DNA of 64,000 nt from assembly GCA_904501915.1 (NCBI GenBank), contig CAJGCV010000001.1:1-64000 (forward strand), read 5' to 3'. Origin of the DNA: an uncultured Akkermansia sp. (GTDB taxonomy: Bacteria; Verrucomicrobiota; Verrucomicrobiia; Verrucomicrobiales; Akkermansiaceae). Below, in pieces: positions 1-7,878 of the stretch; position 1 is the stretch's first letter, and each line of letters starts with the position of its first letter. Under the pieces are notes generated by a model, which was given only the letters and a program-made list of their open reading frames with translations, was not told the origin of the DNA and did no database searches. A program made the position numbers and the translations under genes.

Positions 1-149
1 GTACAGTACCCATGGAAGGTGTTTTTTTTAGAGCAACACCAGCATACGTTTTGCTGGTGAAAAAATCAACCTTCCATTTTCTTTGCCCTGATTTTTGCTA
101 TTTTGCTACCATTTGAAAAAATCTTTGGGACACATGTGCTGAGAATGAA
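1..149. repeat. Nested inverted repeats downstream of priA
   Basis: No gene is visible here. ATGGAAGGT at 12-20 is repeated inverted at 69-77. Inside it lies CACCAGCA (37-44) with its complement TGCTGGTG (52-59), flanked by T and A tracts. It could be a termination structure for priA or for a gene left of the window, but no clean U-run follows the inner stem on either strand. A copy of the short repeat TTTGGGACACATGTGC lies at 124-139. Confidence 0.5.
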
Positions 150-2402
150 TCATAAGAATGAATAGACATCAATATCCAGAGAGATGGTTACACCGTCACC
201 GCAGTTCATGCCGGCAATTTCGCGGCTGCAGATGTCTGCCAGAATACGGGCTCTGGGGGCTTTGAGTGTGCATTGGTAGCGGAACTGGCCATATGCTTTG
301 GGCAGGGGGGCTGGCAAGGGTTCACTTATCTGCGCACTGGGTGGCAGATTGGCAATGAGCCGTTTGTGGAGGGTCTCCATGGCAAGTGCTGCTACATCTT
401 CCTGCTCAGAGCGGGAGGTAATGACCGCCATGTGGCAGAATGGGGGAAAATTCATTTGCTCTCGCAGCTGCATTTCCGTTTCGGCAAAGCCATCGGTATC
501 GTGTCTGCGGGCAAATTGGATGGCTGCAGCCTGTGGGTTGTAGGTCTGGATGATGACTTCGCCATCCAGATCGCCCCTGCCTGCGCGCCCTGCTACCTGG
601 GTCAGCAGCTGGAAGGTGCGCTCTGCTGCGCGTGGGTCGGGTATATTAAGCCCCAGGTCTGCATTCAGCACTCCCACCAGTGTTACGCCTGGAAAATCAA
701 GGCCTTTGGAAATCATCTGCGTGCCCAGCAGAATATCTGTACGCCTGGCCCGGAAATCGTCCAGAATATCGCGCAGGGCGTTCTTGCGCGTTGTCACATC
801 GGCATCGACTCTCTGCAGCCGGGCCTGTGGAAAACATCGGCGCAGCACGGCTTCTACTTTCTGGGTGCCGTATCCTTCCAGCGAGATGTTGGCGGTGTGG
901 CAATCCGGGCAGCGGGCGGGTACCATTTGCCGGAATCCGCATATGTGGCACACGAGGCGGTTTTCGGTGGCGTGGTAGGTCATGGGCAGGGCGCAATGCT
1001 CGCAGTGCGCGGTGTAGCCGCATTCCGGGCATTGCAGGGCTCTGGCAAAGCCTCTGCGGTTAAGCAGCAGAATAATCTGTTCACCCTTGGTCAGTCGTTC
1101 ATCTATAGCCATGCGCAGACGCTCTGACAGAATGCCCAGGTTGCGCTTATCCTTGGCTTCTGTGCGCATATCGAGCACCCGAGTGAGAGGGAGACGCTGC
1201 CCGTCGGCTCGTTTGTCCATGCGCAGCATGGCATATTTGCCTTGTTGCACGTTGTATAGCGATTCCAGCGAAGGTGTTGCAGACCCGAGTACAATGGAGG
1301 CCCCTTCAAGCTTAGCTCTCAGTACGGCGAGGTCTCGACCGTGGTAACGGGGGCTGTTTTCCTGCTTGTAGGAGGCATCGTGCTCCTCGTCTACAATGAT
1401 GAGCCCCAGATTCTGCACCGGGGCAAACACCGCAGAGCGTGGTCCGATGGCAATGCGCGCTGTGCCGCGGTGAATGGCGTGCCATTCGTCAAATCGCTCA
1501 CCGTCACTCATAGCGCTGTGCAGAATGGCCACGCTGCCCGGTTTGTCAGCAAAACGACCCTTGAAGCGGGCCATTGTCTGTGGCGTGAGCGAAATTTCCG
1601 GCACGAGGATGAGCACACCCTTGCCTTGCTCCATGGCGCGCTGCGCCGCCTGCAGATAGACTTCCGTTTTTCCACTGCCAGTCACCCCTTGTAACAGAAC
1701 AGGGGTGGTGGAAGCTGTATCGAATGCTGTAATAATGTGTTTCAGCGCGGCAGACTGCTCATCGTTGAGCTGCAGCGGGGTTGTCTGCGCAAAGGTTTCG
1801 CTGCCGGCGGGGTCGCGGTGTATCTGTTCTTCCTCAATACGAATCAGATGTGCTTTTTCCAATGCACGGCAGGGGGTAAGTGCCGCTGAGCCGCCCAGGT
1901 CTGTGAGCGTGGCCCGTTTGTCATCGCATGCGTGCAGATAACGCAGAATGGCAGCCTGCCGTGGAGCCCGGCGGTTGATTTTATTGAGCGTCTCGTCATC
2001 CGGCCAGTCCTGCAGTACTATGACCTTACGTGTCTTCTCGTCGTGCTTTTCCTGTCTGACCGGTTCGGGCACAATGCAGCGAATCATCTGTTCCACCGGT
2101 ACTGCATAGTATCGTGCAGCCCATTCGGCAAGCTCCATGAGGGCAGGGGAAACAACCGGCTCTTCATTCACCAGCCGTTGCAAGGGACGCAGCCTGTGGG
2201 CCCACTCTGCGTCAGGCTGTACAAGAGCCATTACAGTTCCGGTGGTGTTGCGGGCCCGCAGGGGGACTTCCACCCGGCTGCCGCGTGCCACACCGGTCAT
2301 ACCGGGTGGAATGGCGTAATCCAGCACCATGTCGTTCATGCCATCCACCAGTACACGTGCGGCAGGAGGAGACGCCGGCATGTCTGCAAAGAAATCCTGC
2401 AT
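150..2402 (-). CDS. priA: Primosomal protein N' (replication restart helicase PriA)
   Basis: PriA is a 3'-to-5' superfamily 2 DNA helicase that recognises stalled forks and reloads the replicative helicase. The 750-residue product is full length for the family. An N-terminal DNA-binding region (about residues 1-200) precedes the helicase core: Walker A GVTGSGKT at 239-246, DEEH box at 338-341, and a zinc-binding insertion with eight cysteines between 458 and 501 (CPEC, CEHC, CHIC, CPDC). The C-terminal part carries the helicase motifs around TQMISKGLDFP and QVAGRAGRG. The gene begins 18 bases after the KH-domain gene on the same strand, so the two are probably co-transcribed from the promoter before the KH gene. 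Identification is secure; nothing looks damaged. Confidence 0.97.
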   Translation of the reverse strand: MQDFFADMPASPPAARVLVDGMNDMVLDYAIPPGMTGVARGSRVEVPLRARNTTGTVMALVQPDAEWAHRLRPLQRLVNEEPVVSPALMELAEWAARYYAVPVEQMIRCIVPEPVRQEKHDEKTRKVIVLQDWPDDETLNKINRRAPRQAAILRYLHACDDKRATLTDLGGSAALTPCRALEKAHLIRIEEEQIHRDPAGSETFAQTTPLQLNDEQSAALKHIITAFDTASTTPVLLQGVTGSGKTEVYLQAAQRAMEQGKGVLILVPEISLTPQTMARFKGRFADKPGSVAILHSAMSDGERFDEWHAIHRGTARIAIGPRSAVFAPVQNLGLIIVDEEHDASYKQENSPRYHGRDLAVLRAKLEGASIVLGSATPSLESLYNVQQGKYAMLRMDKRADGQRLPLTRVLDMRTEAKDKRNLGILSERLRMAIDERLTKGEQIILLLNRRGFARALQCPECGYTAHCEHCALPMTYHATENRLVCHICGFRQMVPARCPDCHTANISLEGYGTQKVEAVLRRCFPQARLQRVDADVTTRKNALRDILDDFRARRTDILLGTQMISKGLDFPGVTLVGVLNADLGLNIPDPRAAERTFQLLTQVAGRAGRGDLDGEVIIQTYNPQAAAIQFARRHDTDGFAETEMQLREQMNFPPFCHMAVITSRSEQEDVAALAMETLHKRLIANLPPSAQISEPLPAPLPKAYGQFRYQCTLKAPRARILADICSREIAGMNCGDGVTISLDIDVYSFL

Positions 2403-2420
2403 GAACTCAAGGTGGTAAAA

Positions 2421-2699
2421 TCAGGCTGTTTCGGCTTCTTCTCTGGAAAGAATGTGTACAACTACCTTGATGCCCGCTTTTTCTCCGGCAGCCTTGGCAA
2501 GCGAACGAATGGCAGAAGCGGTCATGCCGTTGCGCCCGATGACACGAGCCACGTCTTCCTGCTCCAGTACCAGCCGGAAACGCAACATATCACCCGCCGG
2601 AGTTGACGCAACCCGCAGCTCTGCTTTTTCCGGGTTGCGGATAAGCGGAGAAACGGCTGCAAGCAGGTATTTGCCGATGGATTCTGTGAGCTTGTGCAT
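2421..2699 (-). CDS. khpA: KH-domain RNA-binding protein (KhpA/YlqC family)
   Basis: This small cytoplasmic protein (92 residues from the chosen start) has one KH fold with the GxxG-type loop VIGRNG, followed by TASAIRSLAK. That is the typical KhpA arrangement. In other bacteria KhpA pairs with KhpB/Jag and binds many RNAs; no khpB is present here. I chose the ATG at 2699 because a TTGACA-17-TAAAGT promoter ends 7 bases before it. The longer in-frame start at 2735 would lie inside that promoter. The mRNA would be essentially leaderless. The gene is followed after 18 bases by priA. Confidence 0.88.
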   Translation of the reverse strand: MHKLTESIGKYLLAAVSPLIRNPEKAELRVASTPAGDMLRFRLVLEQEDVARVIGRNGMTASAIRSLAKAAGEKAGIKVVVHILSREEAETA

Positions 2700-2706
2700 A
2701 CGCGTT

Positions 2707-2735
2707 ACTTTACTGAATGACGAATGCCATGTCAA
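2707..2735 (-). promoter_or_regulatory. Promoter of khpA-priA
   Basis: TTGACA (2735-2730), 17-base spacer, TAAAGT (2712-2707). The -10 ends 7 bases before the khpA ATG, predicting a leaderless transcript. Confidence 0.72.
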
Positions 2736-2790
2736 GAATCTATCGAGTGTTGTTCTGGCATCTAAATTGATATACTGCCTTTCTCTACGC

Positions 2791-2818
2791 TTGCCAAGAG
2801 GCAGGAATCAGGTATAAT
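2791..2818 (+). promoter_or_regulatory. Promoter of hisS
   Basis: TTGCCA (2791-2796), 16-base spacer, perfect TATAAT (2813-2818). The expected start site leaves a leader of about 30 bases before hisS. Confidence 0.75.
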
Positions 2819-2856
2819 GCCCAGCGTAACACACATTATTAACACCATTTCACATT

Positions 2857-4131
2857 ATGCCTGACGCACGCTTCCAACCGCTGCCCGGATTCCGCGACTT
2901 CGCACCGCAGGAATGCGCCTTCCGCAACTATCTGTTCAACACGTGGCGGCGTGTGGCTCATCGTTACGGCTTCGTGGAGTGGGAAGCCCCCACCATTGAA
3001 TCCACTGAGCTCTACCTCAAGAAATCCGGTGGCGAACTGCCCACGCAGTTATTCCGTTTCAAGGACCAGGGTGAGCGTGATATCACCGTCCGCCCGGAAC
3101 TTACCGCTTCGCTTGGCCGTATTGCCGCGGCTTATCAGCGCGAGTATACAAAGCCGCTCAAATGGTTCGAAATCGGCTCCTGCTTCCGCTATGAAAAGCC
3201 GCAGAAGGGGCGTCTTCGTGAGTTTGTGCAGTTTAATGCCGATATCCTGGGTGAGGCTGGTGAAGGTTCTGATGCTGAGCTGATTTCGCTTGCCATTGAC
3301 TGCATGCGTGAGTTCGGCTTTACGGCAAATGATTTTGTGGTGCGTATCTCCGACCGCGAGGTGTGGTTGAAGTATGCAGCAGACAATGGCGTGGCTGAGG
3401 ACCGCGTACCGGATTTCCTGGCTATCATTGACAAGTTTGAGCGTGACCGCCCGGAATATTGCCAGGAAAAACTGGATGCTTTCGGTATGAAGCGTGAGGA
3501 CCTGGTGAATTTTATTGCCAATCCGCCGGCTGGGTGCTCCCCCCGCTATGATGCCGTACTTGCAGAGCTTCAGGCCCGTGGGCTGGAAGACTACGTGAAG
3601 CTTGACCTTTCCGTGGTGCGTGGTCTGGCGTACTACACCGGTCTGGTGTTCGAAATCTTTGACAAGGGACACACGCTGCGTGCTGTCGCCGGCGGCGGAC
3701 GCTACAATGGCCTGGTTGCCACACTTTCCAACGGAGCTGTAGATATGCCTGCCACTGGTTTCGCCATGGGCGATGCTGTGATTGCGCACCTTATTGAGGC
3801 TTGCCCGGCAGCCAGGGCGCTGCGAGACGCTGCTCTGAAAGCTTCGAATATCGATGTCTGCATGGTGCTGGCAGATCCTGCCAAGCGTCCGCAGATGCTG
3901 GGGCTGGCATCAGCTCTGCGCGATGCCGGTCTTTGTGTGGACCTCCCCCTGGCACCTGCCAAGATGGGTAACCAGCTTAAGCGTGCAGAAAAGATTGGTG
4001 CCCGCTATGCGGTCATTATCGGCTCTGAATACCCCGAGCTGGAGCTCAAGAATATGGCCACCCGCGAATCCATGCATGCCTCGCCAAATGGCCTCATGGC
4101 TGAGTTGCTCGGTGACGGTGAGGAGGTGTAA
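2857..4131 (+). CDS. hisS: Histidyl-tRNA synthetase
   Basis: This class II aminoacyl-tRNA synthetase charges tRNA-His with histidine in the cytoplasm. The 424-residue protein has the class II core: an early PGFRDF segment, motif 2 around FRYEKPQKGRLREF, the histidine-binding GLAYYTG segment, and motif 3 near GGGRYNGL and ATGFAMG. An anticodon-binding domain follows from about residue 325 (MVLADPAKRPQMLGLASALR). Presence of that domain argues against HisZ. The start at MPDARFQPLPGF fits the family N-terminus. A TTGCCA/TATAAT promoter lies upstream and the transglutaminase-like gene follows after 8 bases, so the two are likely co-transcribed. Confidence 0.96.
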   Translation: MPDARFQPLPGFRDFAPQECAFRNYLFNTWRRVAHRYGFVEWEAPTIESTELYLKKSGGELPTQLFRFKDQGERDITVRPELTASLGRIAAAYQREYTKPLKWFEIGSCFRYEKPQKGRLREFVQFNADILGEAGEGSDAELISLAIDCMREFGFTANDFVVRISDREVWLKYAADNGVAEDRVPDFLAIIDKFERDRPEYCQEKLDAFGMKREDLVNFIANPPAGCSPRYDAVLAELQARGLEDYVKLDLSVVRGLAYYTGLVFEIFDKGHTLRAVAGGGRYNGLVATLSNGAVDMPATGFAMGDAVIAHLIEACPAARALRDAALKASNIDVCMVLADPAKRPQMLGLASALRDAGLCVDLPLAPAKMGNQLKRAEKIGARYAVIIGSEYPELELKNMATRESMHASPNGLMAELLGDGEEV

Positions 4132-4139
4132 CACCCTGC

Positions 4140-5210
4140 ATGTTGAACCGATTCCCATTGCTGATATTGCCGGGTGCACTGCTTGTGCAGTGCGCCCCGG
4201 CTGTTTCTGCGGGTAAGGTATCTGTAGCAGTTGTGCAGAAAGAGGCGGAACCCGTCATCCGCAATCGGCAGGAACTCAATGCAGCAGTTGCAGCTTGGGT
4301 GGACAAAGCTTATAATCCTATCAATTTCAGGCTTACCGGCACATTGCGCAGCAACTGGAAGGAAATTTCCGGCGAATCACTCTGGGGCGAGTATGCACGC
4401 CGCTGTACGGCCCGGTATATTGAAGAAACCGGGCAGGTTTCGCTTGCTCTTGAATACCGCGACTATGTGCGCTTGTGTGCAGCCCTGCGGCATCCAGCAT
4501 TCCGTGAGTCGCTCACGTCTGCAGAAGAACGTGCGCTGCGGGAACTTCAAACCCGGACGCAGCGCATTGTGTACCCCGGCATGAGTGCGTTTGACAAGGT
4601 GGTAGCTGTGCATGACTACCTGGTGCAGATAACGCGTTACGATGCAGAGGCCGGCGGGGATATCTCTGATTTGCTCGAGAAGGGACGTGGCAGTTGTGAG
4701 GCCTATAGTTCAGCCATGTGCGTCATGTTGGAAATAGCCGGTGTTCCCGCTCGCGTGGTCACAGGCACAGCCCGCGGACCGCATGCCTGGAATATGGTGC
4801 AGCTGGATACCGGGTGGCGCCACGTGGATGTCACCTGGGATGACCCGGTTATCGGTGATGGCAGCAAGCAAGTACTTGCACACACATACTGCGGCTGCAC
4901 CGATACCGAGATGTCTGCCACTCACCGGTGGAATAGGGCGGCATACCCGGCCTGCACGGGGGCTGCGCAGCATTATTACCGGCAGAAAGGTCTATATTTT
5001 ACCTCTGTATCAGCGTATTGGAATGCTGCCATGCGGGTCTGGCGTCGTGGCGAAAAACACTTTGAAGCCTACCTGACCACGTACGGTTCAGCTGCGCAGT
5101 TCCAGAAATCATTGCAACAAATTGTCAGAACTGACAGCCCCAGGAATCTCAGCTGGACAGGACCTGAAACACCCGCCGGCCCCGTTATGATGAGCTTCGG
5201 CACAGATTGA
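4140..5210 (+). CDS. Exported transglutaminase-like (cysteine protease fold) protein
   Basis: The 356-residue product starts with a hydrophobic signal segment (residues 5-23, cleavage likely near VSA). It carries a transglutaminase-like core with the expected triad in order: Cys in GRGSCEAYSS, His in GPHAWNMVQL, Asp in HVDVTWDDP. Proteins of this family act as proteases, peptidases or protein cross-linkers in the cell envelope; the substrate cannot be read from sequence. It sits 8 bases after hisS and has no promoter of its own that I can see. The N-terminal 130 residues and the tail after the core do not resemble a domain I recognise. Confidence 0.82.
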   Translation: MLNRFPLLILPGALLVQCAPAVSAGKVSVAVVQKEAEPVIRNRQELNAAVAAWVDKAYNPINFRLTGTLRSNWKEISGESLWGEYARRCTARYIEETGQVSLALEYRDYVRLCAALRHPAFRESLTSAEERALRELQTRTQRIVYPGMSAFDKVVAVHDYLVQITRYDAEAGGDISDLLEKGRGSCEAYSSAMCVMLEIAGVPARVVTGTARGPHAWNMVQLDTGWRHVDVTWDDPVIGDGSKQVLAHTYCGCTDTEMSATHRWNRAAYPACTGAAQHYYRQKGLYFTSVSAYWNAAMRVWRRGEKHFEAYLTTYGSAAQFQKSLQQIVRTDSPRNLSWTGPETPAGPVMMSFGTD

Positions 5211-5256
5211 TGTACCGGGGTGGCATTTTTTGTGCAGGCGCACACATGATTTTTCC

Positions 5257-5285
5257 TTGCAATACACAGCAGAATGTGCTTGAAT
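5257..5285 (+). promoter_or_regulatory. Promoter of tRNA-Leu
   Basis: TTGCAA (5257-5262), 17-base spacer, TTGAAT (5280-5285). It lies 12 bases before the mature tRNA 5' end. The -10 is weak. Confidence 0.5.
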
Positions 5286-5297
5286 TGCCACCGCAAC

Positions 5298-5382
5298 GCT
5301 ACAGTGGCGGAATGGTAGACGCAGGAGACTTAAAATCTCCCGCCCATCAACAGGCGTACGGGTTCGAGTCCCGTCTGTAGTA
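5298..5382 (+). tRNA. tRNA-Leu (anticodon UAA)
   Basis: This is an 85-base class II tRNA with a long variable arm. The acceptor stem GCTACAG pairs with CTGTAGT, the first pair being G-U, followed by discriminator A at 5382. The D-arm is GGCGGAATGGTAGACGC. The anticodon stem GGAGA/TCTCC encloses loop CTTAAAA, with anticodon TAA at 5331-5333. The T-arm has GGTTCGAGTCCC. The 3' CCA is not encoded and must be added by CCA nucleotidyltransferase. Confidence 0.95.
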
Positions 5383-5386
5383 GGCA

Positions 5387-5430
5387 GATGAAACACCCGG
5401 AATTCAAGCATGGATTCCGGGTGTTTCATC
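5387..5430. terminator. Bidirectional hairpin between tRNA-Leu and tonB-like gene
   Basis: A perfect 17-bp inverted repeat (arms 5387-5403 and 5414-5430, 10-base loop) starts 5 bases after the tRNA. Its right arm overlaps the TGA of the converging TonB-like gene (5429-5431). It should terminate transcription from both sides, though the flanking U-runs are poor. Confidence 0.75.
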
Positions 5431-6127
5431 ATTGCAGTTGATAGTGTATGCTGGTAGCAACAACTGAAGCCACGGCAGCTCCCTCTTTTTGAGCCGGGGA
5501 AAAGCGCCAGTTCCGGAGTATCCAGCTGCGCGTGTGGCGGTCGAGCAGGTCGCTGCCGCTGGAAGCAGTGATATGCACTTCCTCGGGAATGCCATCTGAC
5601 GAAACCATAATGCTGACCCCCACAGTGCCCTCCACCCGCCGTTGTCGCAGGCGGGGCGGATAGTTGGGATGCGGACAATTCAGATACGCCGGTGGCGTAT
5701 ATCGTGATGCCGCGGGAGCAGGTGAAGCTGTGCTTTTTTTTGCCGCAGGCGCGGAAGCCGTGATTTCGACGTCCTCTTCCGGAACGTCCAGATGCTCTTC
5801 CGGCAGGTCTGGTTCCTGTTCTTCAAAGTCGAACTCAGGCATTTCCATTTCCGGCAATGCGAGCACCAATTGTTGAGGCCTGACAGATTCGGTTTCCGGG
5901 ATTTGAATATGGACGGAAGACTTTTCAGGTGGCAAATCCGGGACGGGGTGAAAGTGTACACCTTGGAAATCGCATGAGGCATCGCCACAAGAAATATACC
6001 TCACCTGGTGCCATGCCCACCATGTTGTGCAGATGATGGGGACAAGCACGCAGGGGAGACATCTCACTGCCAGCCTGATTCGTTTGCGGGCCAGTTCTGT
6101 GGCTGATGTATGGAAAATATGAATCAT
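5429..6127 (-). CDS. TonB-family energy transducer
   Basis: The 232-residue protein has the classic TonB layout. A short cytoplasmic start is followed by one membrane segment (about residues 22-40), a periplasmic linker rich in acidic residues and proline (about 65-150), and a C-terminal TonB domain from YPPRLRQRRVEGTVGVSI to the end. TonB couples the proton-motive force, with ExbB/ExbD, to outer-membrane receptors; exbB and exbD are not in this window. It is the last gene of a coupled operon: its ATG overlaps the stop of the binding-protein gene by 4 bases, and a TonB-dependent receptor heads the operon. It is therefore probably dedicated to that receptor. Confidence 0.85.
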   Translation of the reverse strand: MIHIFHTSATELARKRIRLAVRCLPCVLVPIICTTWWAWHQVRYISCGDASCDFQGVHFHPVPDLPPEKSSVHIQIPETESVRPQQLVLALPEMEMPEFDFEEQEPDLPEEHLDVPEEDVEITASAPAAKKSTASPAPAASRYTPPAYLNCPHPNYPPRLRQRRVEGTVGVSIMVSSDGIPEEVHITASSGSDLLDRHTRSWILRNWRFSPAQKEGAAVASVVATSIHYQLQ

Positions 6128-7878
6128 GGTGAGCTGCGTACCCAGAACAGGTGAGCATCGAGTGCATCATAACACCACGGACTAGGTGGGATACAAAGTG
6201 TTGGCTGATGCGCAAGATAAACCCGGTTCTCCTTCCAGCCTGGCAGCCAGATGGCTTGTTCGTAGATGATGCGGTCAATACGCGCCAGATGTGCGGCCGA
6301 TGATTCTTGTTCAAAGTCAGCCAGTGCGGTATTCATTTCTCGGGAATCCAGGCAGAAGGGGGCGGCTTCCGGCTCTGCTGAAGGGGAGAAAAAATACGCG
6401 GGTGCTGGCTTTTCCGGAGCAGGCATTGCCCAGAATACCATCTGGTGGCTCCGTTCCTGCAGGTGGCGCAGGCTTAGTTGCCAGGGCACAGGTTCCGGCA
6501 CAATTTCTGCACCGCAATCGCGCGCACTGCTGATGAGTACGGACATCAGATTGCTGATTTTTTCATGCGGTGTATAAAGCAGCCTGACGCTCAGGCGTGT
6601 GCCATCTGTCCGTCGCAGTATGCCATCTGCCCCCGCCTCGGTGAATCCTGCGCGGGCAAATGCTGCCCGCGCAGCGGCGGAATTGAAGGCGTATTGAGGT
6701 GTTTGCTGCGGGGTGAGCCCCTTGTAGCCGGAGTGAAAGGTGGTGAGCCGTTGCCCTTCACCGCGCATGATGAGTTGCATGCCCTTGTCCATATCCATGG
6801 CGTGGAGCAGCCCGCGGCGCACGTCAATATCCGGCAGTGTCCGGGTATTGAGTGCTATGCCATAGGGCGGCATGGGGTATTCGGCATCGTAGATTGTGCG
6901 CTGGAGCTGCTCTGCCGGTTCTGCGCGTTCCTGCCACGCTGCAATGTTGCGCGTCTGAACAGCATCCAGCTTACCTCGCAGCAGGAATTCCCATACCTGA
7001 GCCTCACTGGTCAGGAAGTGGTATTCCAGACTGTCTGCATTGAAGCGGTATTGGTACAGAGAAAGTGATTTCCCCCACCAGTCCTTGACGCGCCGGAGCT
7101 GGATGCTGCGTCCACGTTCGACACGGCTCACCTGGTAGGCTCCTGTTGCCGGAGGAATGCGCTGGGCGTAGCTTTTGGTGAAGCGTGAGTCAAAATCAGC
7201 ATAGAAGGCAGGCTCTGCCGGAATGAGCAGACGGGCGGCCTCTGCAGCGGCGGTCTGTTTCCTCATGGTGATGGAAAGCAGGTGGTCGCCATGGGTGCGC
7301 AGGCTGGTCGCCTCTGATACCAGCGCTTCGTATTCGGCGCAGCGTTGTTCTGCCTGCAGCAGAACGGCCAGCAGGTAATCCCCGGCGCGCACCGGACGGC
7401 TGTTGTTATAGCGAGCTGCTGGATTCAGCCGGAAATAGATGGTGTTTCCTTCAATTCCCCAGGCTTCTGCCACACCTGCCATGGTTTGCCCGCTGAGCGG
7501 GTGTGTGGAGACAAGTGGTATTTCCGTTGCCGTATAAAGGTTCTGGTGGAAGAATTGGGGGGCTCCTCCGCCAAAGCGCAGGAAATGGGCAGGGAATGGC
7601 CCGGCATTACTCAGCCGTACGCTGCCGCCTTTGCGGGCTGCCGGGTCTCCCAGCACGGGGGAATCTCCCTCGCTTTGCCAGGAGATATCCGCAGGCATGG
7701 GGACATTGTGTTCCAGTTTCAGCCCGCCCACCCGGCAGAGCCTTTCGGAAAAATCTGCCGGGTAGGGGGCGGGTATACTTGATTTTTCTGCTTCGCAGGG
7801 GGGGGCTGCCTGCCTGGAGACAGCCCACCAGGCAGACGCTATGATGACCAGTAGCAGAAGAATAAGTGCGCGTTTCAT
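6124..7878 (-). CDS. Family 5 (peptide/nickel-type) extracellular solute-binding protein
   Basis: The 584-residue product begins with a hydrophobic signal or anchor (residues 3-20) without a lipobox. It carries the SBP_bac_5 fold, recognisable from DIDVRRGLLHAMD near the middle and the overall length. Members normally hand oligopeptides, nickel or similar ligands to an inner-membrane ABC transporter. No permease or ATPase is adjacent. The start codon overlaps the receptor stop by 1 base and the stop overlaps tonB by 4 bases, so all three are translated as a coupled unit under a cobalamin riboswitch. Known B12-binding BtuF proteins belong to a different fold class, which makes this partner unusual. 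The ligand is unknown. Confidence 0.8.
   Translation of the reverse strand: MKRALILLLLVIIASAWWAVSRQAAPPCEAEKSSIPAPYPADFSERLCRVGGLKLEHNVPMPADISWQSEGDSPVLGDPAARKGGSVRLSNAGPFPAHFLRFGGGAPQFFHQNLYTATEIPLVSTHPLSGQTMAGVAEAWGIEGNTIYFRLNPAARYNNSRPVRAGDYLLAVLLQAEQRCAEYEALVSEATSLRTHGDHLLSITMRKQTAAAEAARLLIPAEPAFYADFDSRFTKSYAQRIPPATGAYQVSRVERGRSIQLRRVKDWWGKSLSLYQYRFNADSLEYHFLTSEAQVWEFLLRGKLDAVQTRNIAAWQERAEPAEQLQRTIYDAEYPMPPYGIALNTRTLPDIDVRRGLLHAMDMDKGMQLIMRGEGQRLTTFHSGYKGLTPQQTPQYAFNSAAARAAFARAGFTEAGADGILRRTDGTRLSVRLLYTPHEKISNLMSVLISSARDCGAEIVPEPVPWQLSLRHLQERSHQMVFWAMPAPEKPAPAYFFSPSAEPEAAPFCLDSREMNTALADFEQESSAAHLARIDRIIYEQAIWLPGWKENRVYLAHQPTLCIPPSPWCYDALDAHLFWVRSSP

Noticed and set aside
273..1127. 284-codon plus-strand open frame
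   Set aside because: It is antisense to the well-supported helicase core of priA and shows no domain.
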